NCBI GenBank assembly: GCA_030445275.1
Contig: JAUCSE010000006.1
Coordinates: forward strand, 30,872-94,871
DNA from: Mucilaginibacter sp.
Lineage (GTDB): Bacteria; Bacteroidota; Bacteroidia; Sphingobacteriales; Sphingobacteriaceae
Direction of reading: 5' to 3'
Length of the DNA: 64,000 nt
Shown: one piece after another, positions 8,644 to 18,652 of the stretch
Layout: every line of letters starts with the position of its first letter
Position numbering within the stretch: position 1 is the stretch's first letter
The notes under the pieces: model-generated
What the model was told of the DNA's origin: nothing
The model's database searches: none
The model's input: the letters and a program-made list of their open reading frames with translations, nothing else
Made by a program: the position numbers and the translations under genes

Positions 8644-10353
8644 TTACTGATCTAACCAAACTCTGCCATCAAGATTCCAGGATTGCTTATTGGCTATCCT
8701 GAACCAATTTATTATTTGCGCAGGAATATCAGATGTTTGGGGAACAAATGTTGCAAGCGCTCCGGCGGGAGGTGGGCATATCAAATCATTAAAGTCTTCC
8801 CACTTATAAGTGCCCTCTAACTTAAAATCACGGGCTTGAGGGCCAACATCTCTCATCAAATCTCCCTGTCCGTCTGTACAAGGCCAATAAGCCGCCAAAA
8901 AAGTATAATAAGGATGGCCCTCAGTAATGGATGTTTCACAGGCATAATTACCAATTACGGCATCAGGTACGTCTATTTTAAAGAAGCGGACATCACTTAC
9001 ATAAACATCCGGGGAGCCATGCCCATTTCCTTTCAAGTACCCTAATTTAAGTGGACTATTATTCCTCAAACTTCCCGAGGGCGTTATTTCCACTTCATTG
9101 TTGAAAATACCGTCGGTATACGTCCTAATATATCTTTTTCCTGCACGCACCTCACATTTTGCTGTCAGATTTTGCCATCTGCCCTTTTGCAGATCACCTC
9201 CCCGGCATTGTTTATAGTCGCCATCATTTACACCCCGCCACTCAAAGTACCAATATGAATCTTCCAGATAAATTACCCATCCTACACCAGGGTGACCGCT
9301 TGACCATTCTTTTCTTTTACCTAATACACTTGGCCAAAAAAACTTATCTTCATTTTTCTTCACTTTCAGCTCAATAGTAAACTTGGTGGTATCATCTATG
9401 TTAAACACATCTGATGTATCTATCTGGGCCCTTACTGTGCCTGTGTCACCATACAATCTTACTGTTCTACCCAGGTACCTATTTCCGGTAAATGGCTTTC
9501 CTATAACCCGTTGTTTATATCTTGAATTATAATAGATAGTGAACGTGTTAGCGGCTGTGTTGCTAAAAACCGTGTTATCATTCTGGTTTGCAGGAATTGC
9601 AAACTTACCGCCACCACTGGAGGCTATTACTACCAGCCAATCTTCATTCGCATAATTTTTTCTTTTTCTCAGCGCATCCATGATCTCCCCTACATAGCCA
9701 TCAAATTTTTCAATAGCAGCCTTATATTGGGTCGCCGAATTATCATAACCATATTTGGCACCTGCTTCATCAACGTCGTTAAAGTGACCTAAAATTAATG
9801 ATGCTGTATCTGTGTTAAGATCATTAACAACCGCTGTTTTAATTTCTGCATCGGTATCAAATGACTGGCTTATACTTGCCCCTTTGGTTAGGTTATTTTT
9901 AAAAATTGCTGAAGATGAAAAGGATACAATTTTGGCATTCGGGCGTTCTTCCTTTACTCGTTCAAGCACTACAGGATAACCGGCAAGGTTAGCGCCGGAA
10001 AAATCATCGCGTAAAACCAAATGTTTTTCTTTTTTTACGCCGGTTAACATGTTGGCCCAGTTACTAACGTCCCTGGTTGAATCAGGATCACTTAAAGCTA
10101 CCCAGCTGTAAATTGAATTGGGTAATAAGGCTTTTATGTTGGGAATATTGGCACTGTTTACTGACGCGCCCCTTGCCCCATCAACAATTAAATACAACAC
10201 CTTGCGCACTCCATAGGAAACATTGGCTGTATCCTTGTAGTTTTTGTCAGGTAATGTCTTTAAAAAGTCTTTATTACAGGATATTACCGCCATGCCCAAT
10301 ATTGCACAGGTAATCAAAAAAATTATTCCCTGATATTTTTTCTTATGCCCCAT
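8644..10353 (-). CDS. DUF4983 lipoprotein: degenerate alkaline-phosphatase-like domain plus LamG-like domain
   Basis: The 569-residue lipoprotein (lipobox VISC, Cys26) has two parts. Residues about 50-280 follow the alkaline-phosphatase/phosphodiesterase fold: LYLIVDGARG contains the first metal Asp (Asp58), and GHFNDVDEAGAKYGY parallels the D-x-x-G-H metal motif. In the second motif the His is replaced by Ala199, and the expected Asp-His-Gly reads SSGGG (245-249). Near the expected nucleophile Thr the sequence is STRDVSNW. It therefore looks catalytically dead. Residues about 290-490 resemble a concanavalin/LamG beta-sandwich, then the DUF4983 tail. It sits between the DUF5008 and DUF1735-PA14 genes in one run. 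A binding rather than enzymatic role is my inference. Confidence 0.78.
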   Translation of the reverse strand: MGHKKKYQGIIFLITCAILGMAVISCNKDFLKTLPDKNYKDTANVSYGVRKVLYLIVDGARGASVNSANIPNIKALLPNSIYSWVALSDPDSTRDVSNWANMLTGVKKEKHLVLRDDFSGANLAGYPVVLERVKEERPNAKIVSFSSSAIFKNNLTKGASISQSFDTDAEIKTAVVNDLNTDTASLILGHFNDVDEAGAKYGYDNSATQYKAAIEKFDGYVGEIMDALRKRKNYANEDWLVVIASSGGGKFAIPANQNDNTVFSNTAANTFTIYYNSRYKQRVIGKPFTGNRYLGRTVRLYGDTGTVRAQIDTSDVFNIDDTTKFTIELKVKKNEDKFFWPSVLGKRKEWSSGHPGVGWVIYLEDSYWYFEWRGVNDGDYKQCRGGDLQKGRWQNLTAKCEVRAGKRYIRTYTDGIFNNEVEITPSGSLRNNSPLKLGYLKGNGHGSPDVYVSDVRFFKIDVPDAVIGNYACETSITEGHPYYTFLAAYWPCTDGQGDLMRDVGPQARDFKLEGTYKWEDFNDLICPPPAGALATFVPQTSDIPAQIINWFRIANKQSWNLDGRVWLDQ

Positions 10354-10384
10354 CTTTTTATGATTATAATTTTCTACTTAAAAT

Positions 10385-11995
10385 TTATTCAATAGTTACC
10401 CGTATAATATTACTTACCGGCAGGTTATCAAACCTGTAAATGGTACCTATTAACAGTAATGCCCTTTTTCCATCAGCCGATTTAGTTTCAATAATATCAG
10501 ACAGACCGCCCGAAAACGGACCTGTAGCGTTGTATTTAGGAGCAAGCTCACCCTTCGGGTCTAGTACCATAAATCCGTTGCGGGTAACATTGTTGTATTT
10601 TTTAAACCCTCCGCTAACCACTATTAATCCATCATCTAGTTGACGTGCAAAGCCAGGATACCCTCCTTCAAATGTCTTTGCCGTAAATGATTCATCAAGG
10701 CTGCCGTCATTATTCAGTAAGGCCATGCTTATTGCTGGTTTACCATTATATGTTCTGAATATTCCGGTGATCAGGTATTTTTTAGTGACGCTGTTATAGG
10801 TTAAGGTAGATATGCCATCATCAGCTCCGGTACCGGCTTTAAATGATTCGTCAACACTCCCATCAGCATTTAAGCGAACAATGCGCCCGGCTGTTTTTTG
10901 ATCAAATGTTGTAAAAGAGCCGGAGACCACTAGTTTTTCAATCAGTGCTGGATCTGTGTGCATGTAAGAATCAATAGGCCCGTTTGCGCTCGGCAAACCT
11001 TTATTAGTGGCCGTACTAAAGCGGAAAGTTTTATCTAAAGAACCATCTAAATTGAACCGAAGTATCTGCCTGATCTCGGTGCTATCCAGGATAACGGTAT
11101 CCCTTGAAAAATCGTAATTTGGCTTTGTATAAGTTCTGGTTACATAATATCTGAAATTTCCGGTAGCCAGGATTTTATTCTGTTGTTTATAAATTCTGTT
11201 TATAAAATCATTTGTACCACCATTAAATTTAGGGAAATACTTGGTTGTGTCTGTTTGTGAGGGTCGCCTGTAAGTTTTTATACCTACCGTATCAACACTT
11301 CCATCAGTACCCAGGCTGGTTATATTACTGATATTCTCTGTTCTTTGATTATAACCACTAAAACCGCCCGCAATAAGATATCTTCCACCTATTTCAATAA
11401 CCCTTGCTAAGGTGCCATTTGCAGCTTTACCGGTTCTGAATGTGCGATCAAACTCACCATCAGACGATGTTCTTACAATTCTGTTGAGCGGTGTTATGAT
11501 ACCTTTATTATCATAATTAGTAAATTTACCAATCACCAGGTTTCTTCCATCTGCCAATGCATATACCTGGCTTACAAAGTCGTTTGCGCCAGCAGTGGCC
11601 CTAAACGAAGGATCAATATTGATTAACCCGGTAACTTTAAACAAAGGGCCAAGCACTAACTGATCATCTATTGATACGGATGTTATACCACTGCTGCCAA
11701 AGTCGGGGACTTTTACTTTAATGGTTGATTCTGTAACTTCGGTTACCTGCCCCGGCTCGCCATTAAACATAAATTTCAATTTATCCTTATAGGGTACCAG
11801 GCCAGTAGCTTTAAATGTAACTACTGTACCTGTAGCACCTGATGCCGGACTTGGTATAGCATCCTGACTAAGCACTACCCCCAATGGTGGTTTCCCATCG
11901 CCATAAGGATCTTCAAAATTTTCTTTAGTCTTTTTACAGCCTTGAATAACTAATGCTGCCAGTGCAAATATTACGATGTGTTTAATTCTTTTCAT
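10385..11995 (-). CDS. DUF5008 lipoprotein: IPT/TIG-like domain plus delta-60 repeats
   Basis: The 536-residue lipoprotein (lipobox VIQGC, Cys20) starts with an Ig-like IPT/TIG-type domain (about 40-125), matching the N-terminal part of DUF5008 proteins. From about 130 it consists of delta-60 (DUF5122-like) repeats, recognised by recurring GSLDxTF, GSVDESF and GSLDESF motifs followed by GxFxxYN; at least five can be seen. Such repeats form a beta-propeller-like array with no known catalysis. It is probably exposed at the surface and structural or adhesive. It lies between a FAS1 gene and the DUF4983 gene with gaps of about 40 and 30 bp. Domain calls are by eye. Confidence 0.8.
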   Translation of the reverse strand: MKRIKHIVIFALAALVIQGCKKTKENFEDPYGDGKPPLGVVLSQDAIPSPASGATGTVVTFKATGLVPYKDKLKFMFNGEPGQVTEVTESTIKVKVPDFGSSGITSVSIDDQLVLGPLFKVTGLINIDPSFRATAGANDFVSQVYALADGRNLVIGKFTNYDNKGIITPLNRIVRTSSDGEFDRTFRTGKAANGTLARVIEIGGRYLIAGGFSGYNQRTENISNITSLGTDGSVDTVGIKTYRRPSQTDTTKYFPKFNGGTNDFINRIYKQQNKILATGNFRYYVTRTYTKPNYDFSRDTVILDSTEIRQILRFNLDGSLDKTFRFSTATNKGLPSANGPIDSYMHTDPALIEKLVVSGSFTTFDQKTAGRIVRLNADGSVDESFKAGTGADDGISTLTYNSVTKKYLITGIFRTYNGKPAISMALLNNDGSLDESFTAKTFEGGYPGFARQLDDGLIVVSGGFKKYNNVTRNGFMVLDPKGELAPKYNATGPFSGGLSDIIETKSADGKRALLLIGTIYRFDNLPVSNIIRVTIE

Positions 11996-12037
11996 ATTTT
12001 CAATTCATTACTGATGAAAATCACTTAAAATTTCTTT

Positions 12038-12760
12038 TTAGTTGGATGGATGAAGACCTGCATTATAAACGTCGATAAACAGATCGTCTGGCTCAAACCC
12101 AAAGTAGGCCGCGTTATATTGCAAGGTGTGTACTACTCCATTAATGGGTTTAATATCTGACGAGGATATAAGAGTTCGGAATACCGCGGTTTGGGCATTG
12201 GAAATATCAAGTATATAACCAATTACTAAACTGCGTGGCCCTATATATTTTACATTGTTTGCATCGCCATATATCACTCCGATATTTGATACATCACCAC
12301 TATACGAATAATATAATGCGCCGGGATATTGATTTTGAAGAGTGAGATCTATCTGGGGATAATCTTTAAGCCTGTTAACGCCTTTAAACATGTAGCGTTC
12401 CAAATACTTTTTCCATATTGCGGGGTCAATATCAGATAGCTTTTTAACCGTATCCTTACCAGTGTAGAATAAGAATTGATTTAATGAGCCCTGAGTTTTT
12501 GCATCGCCAATTGTTCTTTTTATAACATCATCATCCGGAGCAAAAAAGGTAAAATCAACTTTGTGAAAAGTATCTTCAAGTCCGGCTAGCTTTACAATTT
12601 GTGCAATGGTATCAAACGGAACCGGCTTTGATTCTAAGTATTGCAACATATCCCCGGGAAAATCGGCTTTGGCTTTACCCCCATCAATGTAATACTTATC
12701 CTTTTTACAGCTCATAAGTACCAGTAATAAGCCGGCACAAACAATAATTATATTTTTCAT
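12038..12760 (-). CDS. FAS1 (fasciclin) domain lipoprotein
   Basis: The start is taken at the ATG at 12760 (MKNIIIV), which gives a compact lipoprotein signal ending at LMSC; an in-frame ATG-ATG five codons upstream (12775) is possible. One FAS1 domain covers most of the protein. Its conserved H1 box is FTFFAPDDDVIKR and its H2 box is near ISSSDIKPINGVVHTLQ. FAS1 domains mediate protein-protein or protein-glycan adhesion. The protein follows the SusD gene by about 30 bp and is the second FAS1 protein of the cluster (the other is at 18653-19762), so each SusC/D pair has its own FAS1 lipoprotein. Confidence 0.85.
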   Translation of the reverse strand: MKNIIIVCAGLLLVLMSCKKDKYYIDGGKAKADFPGDMLQYLESKPVPFDTIAQIVKLAGLEDTFHKVDFTFFAPDDDVIKRTIGDAKTQGSLNQFLFYTGKDTVKKLSDIDPAIWKKYLERYMFKGVNRLKDYPQIDLTLQNQYPGALYYSYSGDVSNIGVIYGDANNVKYIGPRSLVIGYILDISNAQTAVFRTLISSSDIKPINGVVHTLQYNAAYFGFEPDDLFIDVYNAGLHPSN

Positions 12761-12789
12761 ATTACTTATCATCATCCTTTAAGTATGTG

Positions 12790-14313
12790 TTAGTTACCGC
12801 CGTTAACCCAATATTGATTTAACGACATGAAAGGGTTATTGGTGAGCGCGGCGCTACTTATGGGCCATGTCCAGGCTCCGCGATTAAACTTATCTAATGT
12901 TAATACATTATATGACCATTGGCTGTTCAGTATCCTTTTGGTGCGTACCAGGTCAAAATAATGATGTCCCTCACCCATTAGTTCACGTGATCTTTCTAAA
13001 AAAATAAAGTCTTTTAAATCCTGACCACCAGATCCTGCATAATGGGTGGCCTCGGCCCTGTCTCTAACTTTATTAACCAGCGCTATGGCTTCATTATCCT
13101 GCCCCAGTTCGGCCATTGCTTCTGCGCATAATAAAATCTCGCCAGCGTATCTGAATATCATAAAGGTGTTATCAGGGTTCTTATCTTCTTCGCCTGTTGC
13201 AAAAGCATTCTGAGCAAATTTCAATAGCATAAATTTTCCGTTATCGGCATATATATCTTCATTGAACCATATGGATACCCGTTTATCAGCTGTTCCGGGA
13301 TATAATTTTTGCATATACTCAGCTCTGAAAAAGGCAAAACTTACTCTATGTGTATATTCTGGGCGTTTGTATGGATAATGCAGAAACATATCGCCAATTG
13401 GAGCTATGGCTTCGTTTACATCGCCGTAGTTGACACTTCGGTAAAACTCAAAAAGGCTTTCGTCTGATCGTCCTTTAATAACAGAAGCCCAATCAGTAAT
13501 GGGTAACAGCCGGTAAGCATTACTTTTAATAAGCTCCTGACCAAGCTCAACAGTTTCCTGATAATACTGAATGGCTTTACCCTTGTCGAAACCGGCATTC
13601 CACATGTTCATATTCATTATCAGGGCTATGATGCTGCCCCTGCTTGCCCTCACACCCTTCAGCGCAGGATCCGCATACGTCCAGGGCATATTGTCTTTAT
13701 ATGTTTTAAGATCAGCTATACATTTATTTAAAACCGATACCATATTTTCACGTGGTAAAGCTGTTGAATGAAAAGCATCGGTATAATAAGGTACATCGCC
13801 ATAAAGCCGTACCATAAAAAAATACGCAAGTGAGCGGATAAAAGCCGCCTCGCCTTTAAACTGGTTCTTTTCTGTAGCCGAAACACCAGTGATACCTTCA
13901 TCAAGTTTTGATAGCAGGATGTTGGCACCCTGTATTATCTGGTAATAACCGGTCCAGTCAGTAATTTTGTAAAAGTTGTAAAATGACCATGGAGGATTGC
14001 CGTTTATCAGCTTAAGTAAATCATTCCTGCCTAATACCTCAACATATTCACGGGCCGGCCCATTATCAGATTGTGCTTCATGCAGTACTTCGCCTGATCG
14101 ATACTCGCCTGTAGCCCCAATAAAATGGGTTTCATTGATCTTACCAAAAAACTGCCTTGAAAGATCATATATATTGGCAACCACATCATCTTTTGATTGA
14201 TAAAAATTGTTACCAGTTAGTTTATCAATAGGTTGAATATTCAAAAACTTTTTACAGGCAGGTAAACAGAAACTTGCCACAATTGCCAAAATGCATATAA
14301 CTCTTTTTTTCAT
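12790..14313 (-). CDS. SusD/RagB-family outer-membrane lipoprotein
   Basis: The 507-residue protein has a lipobox at CLPAC (Cys20) followed by KKFLNIQPIDKLTGNNFYQS, the canonical SusD N-terminus. RSLAYFFMVRLYGDVPYYT is the usual helical TPR region, and the C-terminal FLERSRELMGEGHHYFDLVR is the standard family signature. It should form the hinged lid of the SusC partner encoded 11 bp upstream (14325-17501). The ligand is unknown. No glycoside hydrolase gene is found in the same operon, so the ligand may not be a polysaccharide cut at the surface. Confidence 0.93.
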   Translation of the reverse strand: MKKRVICILAIVASFCLPACKKFLNIQPIDKLTGNNFYQSKDDVVANIYDLSRQFFGKINETHFIGATGEYRSGEVLHEAQSDNGPAREYVEVLGRNDLLKLINGNPPWSFYNFYKITDWTGYYQIIQGANILLSKLDEGITGVSATEKNQFKGEAAFIRSLAYFFMVRLYGDVPYYTDAFHSTALPRENMVSVLNKCIADLKTYKDNMPWTYADPALKGVRASRGSIIALIMNMNMWNAGFDKGKAIQYYQETVELGQELIKSNAYRLLPITDWASVIKGRSDESLFEFYRSVNYGDVNEAIAPIGDMFLHYPYKRPEYTHRVSFAFFRAEYMQKLYPGTADKRVSIWFNEDIYADNGKFMLLKFAQNAFATGEEDKNPDNTFMIFRYAGEILLCAEAMAELGQDNEAIALVNKVRDRAEATHYAGSGGQDLKDFIFLERSRELMGEGHHYFDLVRTKRILNSQWSYNVLTLDKFNRGAWTWPISSAALTNNPFMSLNQYWVNGGN

Positions 14314-14324
14314 GATCTTGAGTT

Positions 14325-17300
14325 TTATTTAGTTGTATTGAGTTCTAAATTTAAGCCTATGTTATAGGTACGCGGCACCGGATACCCGCTAGAAGCATCT
14401 CTGCCTAAGGAAGTTACATTTTCAGGATTCGGGCCGTTATAGCCGGAAAAAGTTATCAGGTTATTGGTTGAGAAATATACTCTCAGGTTATTAAAACCAA
14501 TTCTTCTGATAACTTTTCTATCAAATGAGTAAGAAAGTGTTACGCTGTTGATTTTAAAATAAGAACCGTCTTCTGCCCATAAAGTCTGATCAGATCTGAA
14601 TGGTTGTATCTGGCCAAATCTTGAAAAAGAATAGGGATTAGGATATTTAGCGTTATCGCCTGGATTTCGCCAGATATCCAGATTTGTTAAAGGCACCACG
14701 GCCAAAGGACTACCATAAGGGTTAGGGCTATTAGCATCGCGGCCAAAAGGATCACGCATAATAGATAAACGATCAGCAAGGGCATTATTCAGGATTGTTC
14801 TTTTTAGGGTAAAAGTTCCATAAACATTCAATCCAAAATTCTTGTAGTTAATATTTGTCGAAAGTCCCCCCGTAACCAAAGGTTGTGAGTTCCCGGTTAT
14901 TTCATAATCTCTGCTGTCTAAAATATAATCGCCGTTAACGTCTTTAAAAATTGGATCTCCCCCTTTGAATGCAAGCCCGTTAGTTTGGTATTTTTTGCCT
15001 GTTACCGGATCTACAGGTACATTTCCATCAGTAGAATAAACTCCCTGGTTAATATGCAAATAATTTGATAATGTGTTTGCACCTACACGATAAACAATGT
15101 GCTGTAAATTGTTATTATCAAACTTTATATACTGACCATTATATTCGGCAGGTAACTTTAACAAAACATCCCGGTTGATGGCTCCATTAGCTGAAATACT
15201 CCAATTGAAATCTTTTGAGGTAACGGGTCTTACTGTAATTGTTAACTCATAACCATAATCGGCAATGGCCACATCGTTACTTGTCTTTTTTTGAAATCCA
15301 GTACTATTAGCTAAAAACCTATCGAATAGCAGGTTATCAACTTTTTTATAATAAGTATCAAAGTTTAACTCCAACTTACTTTGAAAAAGCCCAATATCGA
15401 AACCAAGATTGTATTGGGTGGTTGTTGTGGGTTTTAGTGCAGGGTTAGGTATAAATTCATAATCAACACCAATTGTTGGATTATTATTAAAATTTCCATT
15501 TAGGTTATATTTACCATAAATACTTTCTAAACTACCTGTTGGTACAATGTTTTGTCCCCAGGTTAACCTAAAGCCACCATAAGTTAGCCATGACAGATCT
15601 TTAAACCAGTTTTCCTTGCTGTAATTCCACCTTAGTCCTACTGATGGATTTTTTGAGTACGGATTCTCTAATCCGTTTGAGGAAGTACCATCCAGACGGT
15701 ATGACAGTTCAAGCACATATTTTCGCTGAAAATCATAACTAACTGCCCCGGCAAAGGAGGCAATAGTAGCATTTTTATAATTGGAAAGCACACCACCACC
15801 TCTTGAATAATAGGAGTCAAAACCAAGGGGACCCTGAAGTTGATCATTTGGTGATTTTTCCTGGCGGATGATGCCGCTTTGCCCTCCTTGCTTATAGATC
15901 TCATTAAAGGTATTAATGAATATATTATGACTGGCACCAAATGTTTTAGCATACGTAATGGCGTTACGATTATATAGGGTAAAGTTGCGCCCCTCAAAGT
16001 CATAAACCCGGGCAAATTGAGAGTTAGCCGCGGCTGGTGTAAATGTTGATTCGGCATCTGAAGTATAATCATAACTGATACTTGATGATAAAGCAAGTCC
16101 TGGTATAAATTCATAACGGCCATCTACATTGGCGCGTATATTTCGTGTACTGTTACTGTTCAAGGTTTTTAATGCCGATGTAACTCCATTTGATGCCAGG
16201 TAAAATGATGGGGGTGGTAATAATGTTGAGGCTTGTCCGTTTGTGGCAACTCCCTGTTGTAATATCCCCAGACCATCCCCCTTGTTCTGGCTGCCTACCG
16301 ACCCGAATAATGAGCTAAAAAACCTGAATTTATCATTGGGTTTAAACTCCATGTTCATGTTCAGGTTATACCTGTCAAAACCCGTATTTTTTATTACTCC
16401 TTTTTCTGAATAATAACCAACATTCGCTTTATAATTAAAACGTTGGTCGCCACCATCTAAGGCAAGGTTATGACTTTGGTTATAAGTTGTAGCATAAAAT
16501 ACAGACTGCCAATCAGTTGAGTTATTCCAGTAAGCATTTAAGCTATCGGCCAGGAAACCCGTCATACCAAGTAATCTTAACTCTGCAACGGTTGTTGCAT
16601 TTGATAATATTTGTTGAATTTTTGCCTGGCGTTCCGCGTTCCCACCCAATGTTTCACGTAATTTTGGGGGTGCATTGACAAAAAAGTTACCGGTGTAACG
16701 CACTCTTGGTATTTTTGAATTTCCGCGTTTGGTGGTAATAATAATTACGCCATATGCACCTCTTGAGCCATACAACGAGGTTGCCTGTGCATCCTTCATG
16801 ATCTGGATGCTTTGTATATCCTCTACCGGAATGAGCGATAGTGGGCTAACTCCAGGCCCCTGGGTTTGAAAACCAAATTCCGCGGCTTTATCGGCATCTA
16901 AAGGAACCCCATCAATAATGTACAAAGGAGATGTTGGTTGTAAAAACGATTCACTACCGCTACCGGTAACACTCAGGGTTGACAAACCACGCACTTGAAC
17001 AGAGCCCCTGAAACCTGGGGCCCCGGTATTATTTTGAACATTTAAACCCGCGACCCTACCTTGTAATAACTGTTCGGGGTTTGATACCGGTATATCAGAA
17101 AGATCTTTACCGCTGATTGTGGTTGTTGAGCCGGTTGTTGTTTCTTTATCCCTCTTTTGATAGGCAACAATAATAACTTCCTTAATACCTTTTTGATCCT
17201 CACTTAATTTTACTGTTATGTTATTTTGTACGGCCTCGATCTTTATTTTTTCGGTAACAAAACCTATAAATGTAAATGTAACTGTAGAGTTTACGGGTAC

Positions 17301-17501
17301 GGTAATAGTAAACCTCCCTTTTAAACCTGTTTGAGTTAATCCTTTTTTATCTAAATATATGTTTACGCCAGGCAACTCCTTATTGGTTGATTTTTCAACC
17401 ACCGTACCGGTAACCGTAATATTTTGTGCTTGCGAATAAATGTCTGTGCAGCAGATCATGCAAACAAAAAGCACTATGTAAAATAGTATGTATTTTCTCA
17501 T
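14325..17501 (-). CDS. SusC/RagA-family TonB-linked outer-membrane transporter (second of the cluster)
   Basis: This is a 1058-residue SusC. It has a signal peptide (about 1-24), a carboxypeptidase-regulatory-like domain (about 28-112, with ELPGVNIYLD and FTFIGF), and a plug domain (about 115-250; LYIIDGVPLDA, QATSLYGSRGAYGVIIITTKRG region). The large barrel ends at YNIGLNLELNTTK. The usual EVVVVGYG linker is replaced by EVIIVAYQKRDKE. It starts the second SusC/SusD pair in the long operon and lies about 20 bp behind the DUF5007 gene. It is the likely TonB-powered pore for the SusD protein at 12790-14313. Confidence 0.93.
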   Translation of the reverse strand: MRKYILFYIVLFVCMICCTDIYSQAQNITVTGTVVEKSTNKELPGVNIYLDKKGLTQTGLKGRFTITVPVNSTVTFTFIGFVTEKIKIEAVQNNITVKLSEDQKGIKEVIIVAYQKRDKETTTGSTTTISGKDLSDIPVSNPEQLLQGRVAGLNVQNNTGAPGFRGSVQVRGLSTLSVTGSGSESFLQPTSPLYIIDGVPLDADKAAEFGFQTQGPGVSPLSLIPVEDIQSIQIMKDAQATSLYGSRGAYGVIIITTKRGNSKIPRVRYTGNFFVNAPPKLRETLGGNAERQAKIQQILSNATTVAELRLLGMTGFLADSLNAYWNNSTDWQSVFYATTYNQSHNLALDGGDQRFNYKANVGYYSEKGVIKNTGFDRYNLNMNMEFKPNDKFRFFSSLFGSVGSQNKGDGLGILQQGVATNGQASTLLPPPSFYLASNGVTSALKTLNSNSTRNIRANVDGRYEFIPGLALSSSISYDYTSDAESTFTPAAANSQFARVYDFEGRNFTLYNRNAITYAKTFGASHNIFINTFNEIYKQGGQSGIIRQEKSPNDQLQGPLGFDSYYSRGGGVLSNYKNATIASFAGAVSYDFQRKYVLELSYRLDGTSSNGLENPYSKNPSVGLRWNYSKENWFKDLSWLTYGGFRLTWGQNIVPTGSLESIYGKYNLNGNFNNNPTIGVDYEFIPNPALKPTTTTQYNLGFDIGLFQSKLELNFDTYYKKVDNLLFDRFLANSTGFQKKTSNDVAIADYGYELTITVRPVTSKDFNWSISANGAINRDVLLKLPAEYNGQYIKFDNNNLQHIVYRVGANTLSNYLHINQGVYSTDGNVPVDPVTGKKYQTNGLAFKGGDPIFKDVNGDYILDSRDYEITGNSQPLVTGGLSTNINYKNFGLNVYGTFTLKRTILNNALADRLSIMRDPFGRDANSPNPYGSPLAVVPLTNLDIWRNPGDNAKYPNPYSFSRFGQIQPFRSDQTLWAEDGSYFKINSVTLSYSFDRKVIRRIGFNNLRVYFSTNNLITFSGYNGPNPENVTSLGRDASSGYPVPRTYNIGLNLELNTTK

Positions 17502-17521
17502 TGTGATGGCTTTAAATACAG

Positions 17522-18610
17522 TTATTCATTTTCGAACTTTGGATTCTCCTTTATAAAGTGGAAAACTATTTCCCAGTCTCCCTTTTTATATATGGCGAAA
17601 TCTATCCCGAAGCTTGCCACTACCCTAACCCCGCCAAAACCTATTCTTGAATATTTAAATTCGGCATGATCCCGCGTACCATCTGGAGAATAGGTAGTTG
17701 GTACCTGAACTAATGGAATTGGATAAGCAACATCGTATTGTACATAGGTGGAAGTTTTTTGCATGTTGAACCCATGTACTATTTTATCCCATGCGGTTTC
17801 ATTAAAAGCAACAGGGTTTATGGCCACCGAATCCTTGTTTAAAAATTTAAACCTCACAGAATTTCCATTACCGCCTGTAAACGGCCGTATATAAACTACA
17901 ACATCCCTTTTATCGTCATTACTTTGAAGCGCTATATCTGATGAAGCTCCAATTACACCATTTAAAAATGGCCTTATATAGTTTCTGCTTAATGGATTGT
18001 AAGGTGTTTTTGGATGGGGGGCCGGGCCACCCGAATAAATATTAAAATCATCGGAAGGTTCATAAGGACGCTCACGATACGGGCGCACCTGTAAATCTTT
18101 GATAACAGTACTCCCTCCTGTATTGCTGATTCTCAGATCAAAAAAACGTGTATCCTGCGGAAAATTGGTACTGTCTGCTGGCCTGGGCTTTATCAGATCG
18201 TTTGTTGATGAAGCCCACAGAATGAACTCGCCCGATGAACGTACCTCAAACAACGGATGCTCTTCCAATTTTCTTTTAGCCTCTATTTCAGCAAGGCTTT
18301 TCTCCAAGCCATTATATGGAGCTGTCCACACATAAGTAGGTTTCTTCTGAAAAAGATCAGTATAAGGTCTTCCATCACCAAAGCGGGCATTAATAATTTC
18401 AAATTTTATAGGTTGGGTTGAATTATCACCGTTAAAGCCCCCCATTAATGTGGTACGCCCTATAATTGGTTCAAAAATCTTATTGCTATAGTTTATGTTT
18501 GAGCTTAAATAGTCTTTCTCTCCAGGAAGATTGAATATTTTTTTACAACTGCTTAACACAGCTATAGCAAACAAAAAGAAAATAAACTCTTTTTTGATAT
18601 ATGTTCTCAT
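17522..18610 (-). CDS. DUF5007 lipoprotein
   Basis: I choose the ATG at 18610 (MRTYIKKEF), which gives a lipoprotein signal ending at VLSSC. The longer frame opens at 18649, almost touching the previous stop. The mature protein begins KKIFNLPGEKDYLS and contains FEIINARFGDGRP, TYVWTAPYNGLEKSL and HPLFEVRSSGEFILWASST, which I recognise as the DUF5007 family of Bacteroidota lipoproteins. These are usually encoded beside FAS1 and SusC/D genes, as here. No catalytic site or known fold is evident. A role in surface ligand binding is inferred from context only. Confidence 0.75.
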   Translation of the reverse strand: MRTYIKKEFIFFLFAIAVLSSCKKIFNLPGEKDYLSSNINYSNKIFEPIIGRTTLMGGFNGDNSTQPIKFEIINARFGDGRPYTDLFQKKPTYVWTAPYNGLEKSLAEIEAKRKLEEHPLFEVRSSGEFILWASSTNDLIKPRPADSTNFPQDTRFFDLRISNTGGSTVIKDLQVRPYRERPYEPSDDFNIYSGGPAPHPKTPYNPLSRNYIRPFLNGVIGASSDIALQSNDDKRDVVVYIRPFTGGNGNSVRFKFLNKDSVAINPVAFNETAWDKIVHGFNMQKTSTYVQYDVAYPIPLVQVPTTYSPDGTRDHAEFKYSRIGFGGVRVVASFGIDFAIYKKGDWEIVFHFIKENPKFENE

Positions 18611-18652
18611 CTGTTTATGTTTAATTGTATTAATTTTTTGAAATTCCATTGC

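Noticed and set aside
15668..16123. 151-codon minus-strand frame within the second SusC gene
   Set aside because: Same strand but different frame of a clear SusC; composition (many Leu, Pro, Met) is that of an out-of-frame reading.
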